Assembly: GCA_041389885.1 (NCBI GenBank)
Contig: JAWKRB010000006.1
Coordinates: forward strand, 1 to 64,000
DNA length: 64,000 nucleotides
Source: JAWKRB01 sp041389885
GTDB lineage: Bacteria; Myxococcota_A; Polyangia; Polyangiales; Ga0077539
Direction of reading: 5' to 3'
Below the pieces are notes generated by a model that worked only from the letters and a program-made list of their open reading frames with translations, did not search any database and had not been told where the DNA came from. Each line of letters starts with the position of its first letter. Positions within the stretch are counted from its first letter, which is position 1. A program made the translations under genes and the position numbers. This document shows, piece after piece, positions 30,104 through 38,699 of this stretch.

Positions 30104-30982
30104 ATGCGTTGGTCGCTCTCCCTCCCCAGCCTCCTCGCGGCGACCGTCGGCGCGCTCGCGGTGATCACCCCCGCGATGGGCACGGTCACCCGCACGCTGG
30201 GCGAGCAGGAGCCCCGGCGCGTGCGGCTGCGCACGCTGCGGGACGGTCAGCTCATCGAGGGCTCGTGCCCCGCGCGCTACCCGCGCTGCCTCTCGTTCAC
30301 CTTCGACGACGGGCCAGAGTGGTCGACCACGCCGCGGCTGCTCGACATGCTCGACGCGCGGCACATCCGGGCGACCTTCTTCGTCGTCGGTCACCGGATC
30401 TCCGGGCCCGAGAACCACCACCGGCTCAACCGCGGCGTGCTGCGCGACATCGCGCGGCGCGGTCACCGCATCGGCAACCACACCTTTCGCCACGTCGTGC
30501 TCGACGGGCTCCGGCCCGAGCGCATCGCGCGGGAGATCGACGACACCGCCGAGATCATCACCCGCGAGACGGGGAGGCGGCCGTGGCTCCTGCGCGCGCC
30601 CTTCGGCGCCCTGGCCTCGGATCGAGCGCTCAAGGCCGTGTTCTCGCGCCGCTACACCCCGGTCTACTGGCAGCTCGACACCGAGGACTGGAGCGTGAAC
30701 TCCGCCCGCGCGGTGCTGCTGAACTTTCGCCGCGTGCTCGACGAGAGCCCGCGAGGCGGGGTGGTGCTGATGCACGACACGCGGCCGTGGTCGGTGGCGG
30801 CCTTCCCCCTGATCTTGAACGAGATCGACCAGCGCAACGCGAGGCTCGTGGCGCAGGGCCAGGCGCCCTACCGCATCGTCGGGCTCGAGCACTTCTGGCG
30901 GCCGATGGGCCGCAGGGAGCTCCCCAGGGGGCTCCCGCTCCCGCGACGACCGCGGTCAGGGGTCCGGCCAGCTCCGAGGTGA
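30104..30982 (+). CDS. Polysaccharide deacetylase family protein (NodB fold)
   Basis: The protein has 292 residues with an N-terminal signal or anchor (SLPSLLAATVGALAVITPAM). All NodB motifs are present: SFTFDDGPEW (catalytic base Asp68 and metal Asp69), GNHTFRH (metal His126 and His130), LLRAPFGA (motif 3), QLDTEDWS (motif 4) and VVLMHDTR (motif 5 with the catalytic His). Such metal-dependent enzymes remove N-acetyl groups from peptidoglycan, chitin oligomers or exopolysaccharide outside the cytoplasm. The exact polymer is not evident. The 3' end overlaps the convergent membrane protein gene by 27 bp. Confidence 0.9.
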   Translation: MRWSLSLPSLLAATVGALAVITPAMGTVTRTLGEQEPRRVRLRTLRDGQLIEGSCPARYPRCLSFTFDDGPEWSTTPRLLDMLDARHIRATFFVVGHRISGPENHHRLNRGVLRDIARRGHRIGNHTFRHVVLDGLRPERIAREIDDTAEIITRETGRRPWLLRAPFGALASDRALKAVFSRRYTPVYWQLDTEDWSVNSARAVLLNFRRVLDESPRGGVVLMHDTRPWSVAAFPLILNEIDQRNARLVAQGQAPYRIVGLEHFWRPMGRRELPRGLPLPRRPRSGVRPAPR

Positions 30983-33334
30983 GGCCCACGCGGCGAGGAG
31001 GTAAATCGCGCCGGCGAGGGCGAAGGTGGTGGGGATGCCGAACCACACCGAGACGATGATCGCCGAGACCGATCCCAGCACGCTGGTCGCGCCGTTGAGG
31101 GCGAGCGCCACGGGCGCGCCGCGGGCGCGGTCGACGTAGCGAATCCCCGAAGGAAAGAGCGTGCCCAGCGCCACGCCCACGAGCGCCGCGCAGCCCCCGG
31201 TCCACGCCGCGCGCACCGCGAAGGGCGCGTCGAGGGTCGCCCGCGCGAGGGGACCGATGAGCACGTAGGGGAGCGTCGCGAGCACCGCCGCCGCGGCCGC
31301 GCAGGCGAAGGTCACGGCGCGGCGCGAGCGCACGAGCCGCGTCGAGAGCGCGCTGCCGACGCCGGTGGCCACCAGCAGCCCCGCGAGCACCACGATGAGC
31401 GCGTAGCTGGGGTGCCCGAGCACCACGTGCATGCGCTGCACGAGGGCCACCTCGGCGGCCATGAAGCCCGCCCCCAGCGCGCCGAAGTAGACCCCGGCGC
31501 GCCACGAGGGCAGCGGGGGCCGCGACGACGAGAGCGCCTCGCGCAGGGTCGGGCCCAGCAGGGTCAGTCCGACCAGCGCCACCGCGAGGAAGGTGAAGAG
31601 CAGCTCCGACATCGCGCGCACGTTGCCCGCGAGGGCGCCGCGGTTGCTGCGCGAGGCGCGGAGCGCGTCGAGGGGGTGGAGCCAGGTGCGCGGCGAGAGC
31701 AGCTGAAAGAAGAACGGGCGGTCGTCGGTGGGCGCCGAGGTGTCGAGGCCGTGGGGCACCCCCGCGGCCGCCAGCGCGTCGACCGAGCGCGCCTGCAAGA
31801 GCGTGCGCAGCAGCGGGTCGCGGGGCGCCACGTCGGGCGCCGCGAGGAGCGTGAAGCGCAGGCGGTCGACGACCTCGTGGAGCGTCGTGAGGTCGCGCGC
31901 GCCCAGCGGCGCGGGGCTCACGAGGATCGTCGCGACGTTGCCCGCGGCGACCAGGGCGATGTGGTCCCTGGGGGTGGAGGCGCCGCGGTCGAGGAGCGCG
32001 GCGACGGCCAGCGAGACCAGCCTCGCGGTCTCGCTCACGCGCTGCGGGTCGTACCACCGCGAGAAGGTGAGGATCCCGTCTGGGCTCGTGCGCCGCAAGA
32101 AGATCGCCCACGCCTCGCGCGTGTAGAGCGTCGACTCGGTGTGCGCGAAGGCGCCCGCGGTGGTGGCGGCCCAGGTGTCGACCAGCGACGCCTGGAGCAC
32201 CCTGCACCGGGCGTCGCTCCGCGCGAAGAGCGCCCGGCCGTCGCCCACCCGCCAGAGCACCCGCGGGTCGCGCAGCACCGGCGAGCGGGCGGCCACGCGC
32301 TGGAGCATCTCGATCATCGCCGGGTTCACCTCGGCGCCGAGCACCCGGTCGTGACCCGCCACCAACGCCGTGAGCAGGTCGCGCCCGCCGCCGACGCCGA
32401 TGACGCACGCGGTGCCGTCGGGGCGCAGCGCGTGGGCAGTGGCCGTGGCGTCGAAGCGCAGCACGTTCATCTGCTGCACGCGCTCGAACTGATACACCGG
32501 CGTGCCCGCCTCGCCGTCGATGAGCGCGCCCGCGACCCGGTAGCGGCCCAGGGGGGTGACGGGCGAGGGCGACCAGAGAAACGGCACCGGCGACTCGCTG
32601 AAATCGCGCAGGCGAACGTGGGAGATGGGGTTCCAGCGCTCGAAGAGGGTGACCTCGTCATCGCCGCGGGGCACCCCCTTGGGATAACGGATCACGAAGC
32701 CCGCGCTCGTGCCCGCGTCCACCGCGAGGGCGAGCATCGCGACCGCCGCGGTCCACCCCGCGCCGCTGCGCTTCGCCCGTTCCGACGTGGCCGCGGCGCC
32801 GAGGGCCGTGAGCGCCGCGATGGCGACGAGGGCGCCCGGTCCCGAGAGGGGGCCGAGCATCGCGAGGGGGAGCAGCGCGCCCACCGCCGCCGCGCAGAGG
32901 TCGACGGCGTACAGCGTCGGGAGGGGGACCTCGGACTCGGCCATGAGCCGCGCGACGACAGCGCCTCCGTACACCAGCGGGGCGGCGGTGGCGAAGGCCA
33001 CGACGAGCACGCCCGCGAAGGACGAGAGGTCCCCCGCGAAGGAGATGGGCATCGCGACCACCACCGCCGTCGCCGCGAGGAGCGCCCGCGACATCGACAG
33101 GAGCTTGCGCGAGAGCCACGGGCCCAGGGCGTCGCCGCGCTCCCGGGCGCGGGAGGCGTCGAGGGAGCCGGCGGTGAGCCCCAACATCGCGAGGGAGAGC
33201 ACGACGAACGCGAGGCCGTACCAGGTCGTCACCGAGAGGACGCGGGTGAAGAGGACCTCCACCGTCACGACCGAGGCGGCGACCAGGGCGAGCAGCGCGA
33301 GGGCGCGAGCACGAGGCAACGGCGCAGAATCCAT
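30956..33334 (-). CDS. Membrane-embedded spermidine-synthase-like protein
   Basis: The protein has 792 residues. About six transmembrane helices lie at the N-terminus (ALALLALVAASVVTVEVLF ...) and about seven at the C-terminus (VALVGLTLLG, YALIVVLAGLLVATGVG). Between them sits a Rossmann domain with an AdoMet/dcAdoMet-binding motif ACVIGVGGGRDLLTAL, followed by VLGAEVNPAMIEML and the acidic GDGRALF. This layout is that of fused MFS-like/spermidine-synthase proteins. Those may make polyamines or act as membrane methyltransferases, and few have been tested. The start at the ATG at 33334 fits the first membrane helix. It converges on the deacetylase gene. Confidence 0.82.
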   Translation of the reverse strand: MDSAPLPRARALALLALVAASVVTVEVLFTRVLSVTTWYGLAFVVLSLAMLGLTAGSLDASRARERGDALGPWLSRKLLSMSRALLAATAVVVAMPISFAGDLSSFAGVLVVAFATAAPLVYGGAVVARLMAESEVPLPTLYAVDLCAAAVGALLPLAMLGPLSGPGALVAIAALTALGAAATSERAKRSGAGWTAAVAMLALAVDAGTSAGFVIRYPKGVPRGDDEVTLFERWNPISHVRLRDFSESPVPFLWSPSPVTPLGRYRVAGALIDGEAGTPVYQFERVQQMNVLRFDATATAHALRPDGTACVIGVGGGRDLLTALVAGHDRVLGAEVNPAMIEMLQRVAARSPVLRDPRVLWRVGDGRALFARSDARCRVLQASLVDTWAATTAGAFAHTESTLYTREAWAIFLRRTSPDGILTFSRWYDPQRVSETARLVSLAVAALLDRGASTPRDHIALVAAGNVATILVSPAPLGARDLTTLHEVVDRLRFTLLAAPDVAPRDPLLRTLLQARSVDALAAAGVPHGLDTSAPTDDRPFFFQLLSPRTWLHPLDALRASRSNRGALAGNVRAMSELLFTFLAVALVGLTLLGPTLREALSSSRPPLPSWRAGVYFGALGAGFMAAEVALVQRMHVVLGHPSYALIVVLAGLLVATGVGSALSTRLVRSRRAVTFACAAAAAVLATLPYVLIGPLARATLDAPFAVRAAWTGGCAALVGVALGTLFPSGIRYVDRARGAPVALALNGATSVLGSVSAIIVSVWFGIPTTFALAGAIYLLAAWASPRSWPDP

Positions 33335-33418
33335 CTGGTTCGGCGCGGGACGCTACCAGACCGCGCCCGTAGCGGCGCGCCGAAGCGACGCATGACATTC
33401 GTGTCGCGATCGAGCCGA

Positions 33419-33447
33419 TTGTCCCTCGACGGGAATGGGGCTACCCT
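33419..33447 (+). promoter_or_regulatory. Sigma70-like promoter of the 33.5-kb lipoprotein gene
   Basis: TTGTCC (33419-33424), a 17-bp spacer and TACCCT (33442-33447) lie about 55 nt before the ATG at 33502. Unlike other promoters here, this leaves a leader of about 45 nt with a purine-rich stretch (AGAGAGACGAAG) in front of the start. Confidence 0.42.
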
Positions 33448-33501
33448 GCGGCCTCGTTCGTCGGCGCTCCCCTCGATGCCCGCGCAGAAGAGAGACGAAG
33501 A

Positions 33502-34305
33502 ATGCGAATGGTCCGTCCCGCGCTCGCCCTTCTGCTCGTCGCCGCGCCCACGAGCTGCCAGTCGCCGTCGCCCGAGGGCGCGCGGGTGCAGCGGGCGCTG
33601 CGCGTGGGCGCCGCGGGGGCCCTGGCGGCGAGGGTCGCGGTCTCGCCGCCCGCGCGTCCCGACCCGAGCTCGCTCCCGCGGGCCACGGAGGGCGACCGCG
33701 GCCTGCGCTTCGAGGCCGACGACGCGCACCAGTCCATCGCCAGCGTGCGCGTGGGCGAGCAGATGGCCCTGGCGTGGACCAACCTCGACCACGACGGCCT
33801 CTGGTTCGGCACCACCGATCTCCACGGCGTGGGGCAGGGAGCCGCGCAGCGGATCTACGCCGCCGCCGAGGGCGAAGAGCGCGCCGAGGCGCCTTCGGTG
33901 GTCGCCACCGCCCAGGGCTTCGCGGTCGCGTGGGTCGATGGGGAGAACGGACGGGTGATGTTCCGTCGGCTCAACGCGCAGCGCAGGCCCGTCGGGAGGG
34001 CGGTGATCGTGCACGAGGGGCTCTCGTCGCCGCGCTCGGTGTCGCTCGCGCCCTCCGGCGACGGCTTCGGCCTGGCCGCGGCGCTCTTTGAGGGGGTGTA
34101 TTTCGCGCAGCTCGACGCCTCGGGCGCGAGGGTCGACGACGGCACCATGGTCAGCGAGGGCGAGCCCGTCACGGCGATGCAGCCGCTCCGTTGGGAGCGC
34201 GACGCCTTCACCCTCGCGTGGACCGTCACGCAGAACGGTCGCGCGGCGCAGGTGGAGCGCAGGCTGAGCGCGTCGCGGCGAGGGCGCCCGGGCCCGGTGG
34301 GCTGA
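33502..34305 (+). CDS. Hypothetical lipoprotein, beta-propeller-like
   Basis: The protein has 267 residues. A short lipoprotein signal (LALLLVAAPTSC, Cys19) precedes repeats such as VGEQMALAWTNLDHDGLWF and TAQGFAVAWVDGENGRVMF, spaced about 50 residues apart, as in small bladed propellers. No catalytic motif is visible. The gene converges on the next lipoprotein gene, with 16 bp between the stops. An ATG at 33508 is an alternative start. The role is unknown. Confidence 0.72.
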   Translation: MRMVRPALALLLVAAPTSCQSPSPEGARVQRALRVGAAGALAARVAVSPPARPDPSSLPRATEGDRGLRFEADDAHQSIASVRVGEQMALAWTNLDHDGLWFGTTDLHGVGQGAAQRIYAAAEGEERAEAPSVVATAQGFAVAWVDGENGRVMFRRLNAQRRPVGRAVIVHEGLSSPRSVSLAPSGDGFGLAAALFEGVYFAQLDASGARVDDGTMVSEGEPVTAMQPLRWERDAFTLAWTVTQNGRAAQVERRLSASRRGRPGPVG

Positions 34306-34321
34306 GCCGGGCCTCGAGCCC

Positions 34322-34846
34322 TCAGGTCTCGTCGATGATCGTGATCTCCGAGGCCGCCGTCGCGGTCTCGGCCGACTCGAAGCGCTGCACGGTCATCTCG
34401 AGGCGAAACGTGCGGCCCACCACGTCTTCGGGCCCTCGGATCGCCTCGAGGATCACCAGCTGCGCCCCCGAGGTCTCCCACTGGTCGGCGCCGACGCGCA
34501 CGAGGCCTCGTCCCTCGCGCAGGCGTACCCGAGCCGCCGGGTCGTTGAGCGCCGGGCCGCCGCCGACCGGCGCGACGCGGAACGAGAGGTAGATGTCGGG
34601 CCCCAGCGCGCGGTACCGCACCCGACCAAAGACGTGGTAGCCGCCCTGCGGGCCGTGAATGAGCTCGAGGCGGTTGCCGGTGGGGCTGAGGGGCTCCCAG
34701 GCGAGCTGCCCCGTGCCGAGCTCGAGGAGCTCCGCCCCGATGTCGGCGCTCGGGATCACCACCCGGTCGACCCCCGCGTCCGCGACGGTGCCGCCGCCGC
34801 CGCAGGCGCCCAGGAGCGCGCAGAGGGCAGCCGCCTTGAATCTCAC
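34322..34846 (-). CDS. Hypothetical small lipoprotein
   Basis: The protein has 174 residues from the GTG at 34846. The signal FKAAALCALLGACGGGG gives an acylated Cys. A GTG at 34879 would add 11 residues that do not belong to a signal peptide and would lie upstream of the predicted transcription start. The mature part is beta-rich (GGYHVFGRVRYRALGPDIYL) and ends in ITIIDET. No family was recognised. It is transcribed divergently from yajC. Confidence 0.7.
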   Translation of the reverse strand: MRFKAAALCALLGACGGGGTVADAGVDRVVIPSADIGAELLELGTGQLAWEPLSPTGNRLELIHGPQGGYHVFGRVRYRALGPDIYLSFRVAPVGGGPALNDPAARVRLREGRGLVRVGADQWETSGAQLVILEAIRGPEDVVGRTFRLEMTVQRFESAETATAASEITIIDET

Positions 34847-34869
34847 GCCGTGCGCTGTCACCGCCGCGC

Positions 34870-34898
34870 AAACTAGCACCGCGGCCCGAGGGATTCAG
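34870..34898 (-). promoter_or_regulatory. Possible promoter of the small lipoprotein gene
   Basis: On the minus strand CTGAAT (34898-34893), a 17-bp spacer and TAGTTT (34875-34870) place the transcription start near 34863, about 17 nt before the GTG at 34846. It lies back to back with the yajC promoter. Confidence 0.35.
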
Positions 34899-34932
34899 CC
34901 CCGAAGGGGAATGACCGGGCGGGGGGTGGCTG

Positions 34933-34962
34933 TTGACCGTGGCGGCGCGTGCGTGCTAGCAG
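34933..34962 (+). promoter_or_regulatory. Sigma70-like promoter of the yajC-secD-secF-recJ operon
   Basis: TTGACC (34933-34938), an 18-bp spacer and TAGCAG (34957-34962) are the best match to the consensus in the gap before yajC. The predicted leader is about 130 nt, long for this window. It is rich in C and has no obvious ORF or terminator. Confidence 0.45.
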
Positions 34963-35101
34963 CGCGGGCCGCGCGGAAGTGTCCTTGGAGGGCATCGAAG
35001 CCGCGAGGGCGCTCCGCGGCGCCCACACGCCTCCGCCCTCCATCTGCTGCCCCTGTCCCTCTCCACCGCGCCGCGAACCGCTGCCCCACCGAAGAACACC
35101 T

Positions 35102-35536
35102 ATGACCCCTTTGATCCAGCTCGAACACCTGGCCAACCACGCCGCTCTCACCTTCATGGCCTGGCAGCCCGCGGCGCGCCCGAGCGGCGGGGGCGGGGGC
35201 GGCGCGGCGGCGGGGGGCGCATCGCCCGCCTCGCCCGGCGGCATGGGACAGATGGTCAACAGCTTTTTGCCGCTGATCGTCGTCGGTTTCATCTATTTCT
35301 TCATGCTGCGACCCATGAGCAAGCAGCGTAAAGAAGAAGAGGAGACCCAGAAGTCCATTCGCAAGGGCGACCGGGTGGTGACCTCGTCGGGGATCATCGG
35401 GACGATTCATGAGCTAGAGGAGCGCGAAGTGGTGCTGGAGACCACGGAGCGCACGCGCATCCGCGTGCTGCGCAGCACCGTCAACAAGAAGTACGACCCC
35501 GCCGCGGAGGCACGCGCGGCGCAGGCGAAGTCGTGA
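35102..35536 (+). CDS. yajC: Preprotein translocase subunit YajC
   Basis: The protein has 144 residues. One transmembrane helix (FLPLIVVGFIYFFMLRPMSK) is followed by the conserved cytoplasmic segment KGDRVVTSSGIIGTIHELEE, the YajC signature. The N-terminus is extended by a Gly/Ala-rich stretch absent from E. coli YajC. YajC associates with SecD and SecF in the inner membrane as an auxiliary of Sec export. The stop is 10 nt before secD. Confidence 0.93.
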   Translation: MTPLIQLEHLANHAALTFMAWQPAARPSGGGGGGAAAGGASPASPGGMGQMVNSFLPLIVVGFIYFFMLRPMSKQRKEEEETQKSIRKGDRVVTSSGIIGTIHELEEREVVLETTERTRIRVLRSTVNKKYDPAAEARAAQAKS

Positions 35537-35546
35537 GGTCCCTGGA

Positions 35547-37427
35547 ATGAACCGTGGCTGGTACTGGCGGCTCGGCACCGTCCTCGCGGCGATCGTCGCG
35601 GCGTTCGTCGTCCTTTGGCCCAGCATCCCGAGCGTCTCGACGCCCTGGGTGCGGAGCCACATCCCCTTTCGCCTCAACGAAGGGCTCGACATTCGCGGGG
35701 GCGCTCGCCTCTCGTATGACGTGCAGATCGAGCAGGCCATCGCCGAGCGCCGCAACGCGCGCATGGACGACGTCCGCGATCAGCTCGCCCGCGACCTCGG
35801 GATCCACCGCGGCACGGGTCGCCTGACCCCCGAGGAGGGCAACCGCCTCGCGCAGCGGGTGTCGGTGCGCGCCGGCGGCTCCAACCGCGAGATGCGCGTG
35901 CGCTTCACGCAGGCGGCCGACGCGAGCCGGCTGAGCGACGCGACCCTCACCCGCCTGGGCATCCGCCGGGCGTCGAGCAGCGGCAACGAGGTCGTCCTCG
36001 CGCTCAAGCAGGACGAGGTCACCCAGCTCGAAGAGACCGCGGTGCGTCAGGCGATCCAGACGATCACCAACCGCGTCGACGAGCTCGCGGTGCGCGAGAC
36101 CTCGATCACGGCGCGCGGCGAGACCATCGTCGTCGAGGTCCCGGGACAAGACCGCGCGTACTTCGACCAGATCCGCGAGATCATTCGCCGCACGGCGCGG
36201 CTGGAGTTCAAGATCCTCGCCGACGACTCCTCGCTCATCGACGAGCTGGTGCAGGGGCAGGCGATCACCGGCGCGGCCCCCGCGGCGCAGGGCGCGAACA
36301 CCCCCGCGAACACCCCGCACCCCGCCCCCGAGGGCGTGACGGTGGAGTACGAGAGCAGCCCGGTGGGCCCGGGGCGCCCCAACGCCACGGTGGCCTTTCT
36401 CCTCGCCAACGGCGCCGAGGGACGACAGAAGATCCTGACGTGGATCGACTCGGTGCGGGCGCAGATCCCCGAGGGCCGGCAGATCCTCGTGGGCAAGGCC
36501 GACCGCCGCGAGGGCAGCGCCCCCGGCGCGCAGGAGCGCTGGCGCACCTACGTGGTGTACGCCACCGCCCAGGTCGACGGCTCGATGATCTCCGACGCGC
36601 AGGTGTCGGTCGATCCGCAGGAGAACCGCCCCTTCGTGTCGCTGACCTTCAACCCGCACGGGTCTGAGGTCTTCGCCCGGGTCACCGAAGACAACGTGAA
36701 GAAGCGCTTCGCGATCGTGCTCGACGATCGGGTGAACTCGGCGCCGGTGATCCAGACCCGAATCTCGGGGGGCCAGGCCCGCATCACCCTCGGGGGCGAC
36801 AGCGATTTTCAGCAGACCATGCGCGAGGCGAACGACCTGATGGTCGTGCTCCGCGCGGGCGCGCTGCCCGCCCCGCTCAGCGAGGGCAAGCAGGACTTCA
36901 TCGGCCCGACCCTGGGCTCTGACACCATCCGCCACGCGCGCAACGCGATGCTCGTGGGCATCTCGCTCGTGCTGCTCTTCATGGCCGTGTACTACGGGTA
37001 CGCGGGGTGGATCGCGAACGGCGCGGTGCTCGTGAACCTGCTGCTGCAGCTCGCGGCGCTGGCGCTGTTCTCGGCCACGATCACCCTGCCGGGGCTCGCG
37101 GCGCTGGCGCTCACCGTGGGGATGAGCGTCGACAACAACGTGCTGATCAACGAGCGCATCCGAGAGGAGATGCGGCTGGGCAAGACCTTCAGGGCCTCGG
37201 TCGACGCGGGGTACAACCACGCGTTCACCGCGATCTTCGACGGGCACGTCACGACCTTCATCTCGGGCGTGGTGCTCCTGGAGTACGGCACGGGGCCCGT
37301 GAAGGGCTTCGCCGTCGCGCTGCTCATCGGGATCATCGCGAACCTCTTCACCGGGGTCTTCGCGACGCGGGTCGTGTTCGATTTCCTCGTGCGCGGCCTG
37401 AAGGTCAAGCACCTCCTCGGGAAGTGA
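35547..37427 (+). CDS. secD: Protein translocase subunit SecD
   Basis: The protein has 626 residues. It has an N-terminal membrane helix (LGTVLAAIVAAFVVLWPSI), the periplasmic domain beginning GLDIRGGARLSYDVQ, and six C-terminal helices including GLAALALTVGMSVDNNVLIN, the conserved proton-pathway region with Asp in SVDNN. SecD works with SecF and YajC to pull proteins across the inner membrane using the proton gradient. A Pro/Ala-rich insert (about residues 245-270) lies in the periplasmic domain. It is in an operon between yajC and secF. Confidence 0.95.
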   Translation: MNRGWYWRLGTVLAAIVAAFVVLWPSIPSVSTPWVRSHIPFRLNEGLDIRGGARLSYDVQIEQAIAERRNARMDDVRDQLARDLGIHRGTGRLTPEEGNRLAQRVSVRAGGSNREMRVRFTQAADASRLSDATLTRLGIRRASSSGNEVVLALKQDEVTQLEETAVRQAIQTITNRVDELAVRETSITARGETIVVEVPGQDRAYFDQIREIIRRTARLEFKILADDSSLIDELVQGQAITGAAPAAQGANTPANTPHPAPEGVTVEYESSPVGPGRPNATVAFLLANGAEGRQKILTWIDSVRAQIPEGRQILVGKADRREGSAPGAQERWRTYVVYATAQVDGSMISDAQVSVDPQENRPFVSLTFNPHGSEVFARVTEDNVKKRFAIVLDDRVNSAPVIQTRISGGQARITLGGDSDFQQTMREANDLMVVLRAGALPAPLSEGKQDFIGPTLGSDTIRHARNAMLVGISLVLLFMAVYYGYAGWIANGAVLVNLLLQLAALALFSATITLPGLAALALTVGMSVDNNVLINERIREEMRLGKTFRASVDAGYNHAFTAIFDGHVTTFISGVVLLEYGTGPVKGFAVALLIGIIANLFTGVFATRVVFDFLVRGLKVKHLLGK

Positions 37428-37431
37428 CGTC

Positions 37432-38658
37432 ATGGAACTGAACAAAGACCGCAAGATCTATGACTTCATGGCGATCCGAAAGTACTGGATCGCCTTCTCC
37501 CTGATCCTCTCGGTGGTCTCGGCGATCCTGATCTGGAAGCCCGGCCCCCGCTACGGCATCGACTTCCTCGGAGGCACCGAGCTCACCGTGCAGTTCGACG
37601 GCCCGGTGGAGACCTCGCGCATCCGCGAGTCGCTGGAGCGCATGGGCCACGAGCGCCCCGAGGTGGTCCCCACCACGTCGCGGCCGAACGAGTTCATCAT
37701 CCGGGTCGAGCGCGCGTCGTCGCTCTCGCCCGCGCTGGCGAACCGCATCCAGTCGCGCCTCGGCGAGCTCCTCGCCCGCGACGCCGCGAACGGCACCCTG
37801 GGCTTCTTTCGCGTGTCCCCCGGCGGCGATCACATCGTCGTTCAGCTCGCGAGCAGCACCATCGACGGCCGCGCCGTCGCTTCCCTGGTGCGCGAGGCCG
37901 GCGCCAACGTGCGCGGCGAAGAGGCGCTGCAGGCCGGCGCCGTCACCGACCACCGCTGGCAGGTGCCCCTGGTGGGCGTCGGCGACCAGATCTTCGACCA
38001 GCTCCGCCGCCCCGTCTCTGACGGCGGCGTCGGCGTCGAGGGCCACCTGAACGCCTCGGTCTGGGTGTCGCCCAAGGCTGGTCGCGAGCTCCGCGACGCC
38101 GCGGTGCGCGCGGTGCTCTACTCGATCGTCTTCATCATGATCTTCGTGGCCTTCCGCTTCGACCTGCGCGTCGCGCCGGGCGGGATCCTCGCGCTGACCC
38201 ACGACTCGCTGGTGACCCTGGCGTTCTTCGTGGTCACCCGCAAGGAGGTCACGATCTCGACCGTCGCCGCGATCCTGACCGTCGTGGGCTACTCGATGAA
38301 CGACACCATCATCGTCTACGACCGCATTCGAGAGAACCTCGCGAAGCGGCGAAACACGAAGATGCTCGAGGTGATCAACGTGTCGGTGAGCGAGATGCTC
38401 AGCCGCACCCTGCTCTCGTCGACGACGGTGGTGCTCTCGGTGTCGGCCTTCGCCTTCATCGGCACCGGCGTGATCCGCGACTTCGCCTGGGCGATGATCG
38501 TGGGCGTCGTCGCAGGGACCTACTCGTCGATCTACGTCGCGGCGCCCTTCACCGAGTGGATCGACTCGAAGTTCTTTCACACCGCGCCCGTCGACGGCCC
38601 CCCCGGCGACATCACCGTCGAGCCCGCCGACGAGAACGCGACCTCCGAGGGCGCCTAG
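37432..38658 (+). CDS. secF: Protein translocase subunit SecF
   Basis: The protein has 408 residues. It starts with a cytoplasmic KDRKIYDFMAIRKYW and a helix, then YGIDFLGGTELTVQFD (the SecF GiDF.GG motif). The five C-terminal helices include ILTVVGYSMNDTIIVYDRIR, the conserved Asp-containing helix 4. It forms the membrane motor with SecD. Only 4 nt separate it from the secD stop. The periplasmic loop is longer than in E. coli (323 residues total there). Confidence 0.95.
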   Translation: MELNKDRKIYDFMAIRKYWIAFSLILSVVSAILIWKPGPRYGIDFLGGTELTVQFDGPVETSRIRESLERMGHERPEVVPTTSRPNEFIIRVERASSLSPALANRIQSRLGELLARDAANGTLGFFRVSPGGDHIVVQLASSTIDGRAVASLVREAGANVRGEEALQAGAVTDHRWQVPLVGVGDQIFDQLRRPVSDGGVGVEGHLNASVWVSPKAGRELRDAAVRAVLYSIVFIMIFVAFRFDLRVAPGGILALTHDSLVTLAFFVVTRKEVTISTVAAILTVVGYSMNDTIIVYDRIRENLAKRRNTKMLEVINVSVSEMLSRTLLSSTTVVLSVSAFAFIGTGVIRDFAWAMIVGVVAGTYSSIYVAAPFTEWIDSKFFHTAPVDGPPGDITVEPADENATSEGA

Positions 38659-38699
38659 CGTATGGTCCGGCGCGCCGCGACCCCGCGACGCCGCCGACG

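Noticed and set aside
34291..34313. Hairpin GGCCCGG...CCGGGCC at the end of the 33.5-kb lipoprotein gene as a terminator
   Set aside because: It overlaps the stop codon, has no T tract on either side, and such G+C stems arise by chance in this composition.
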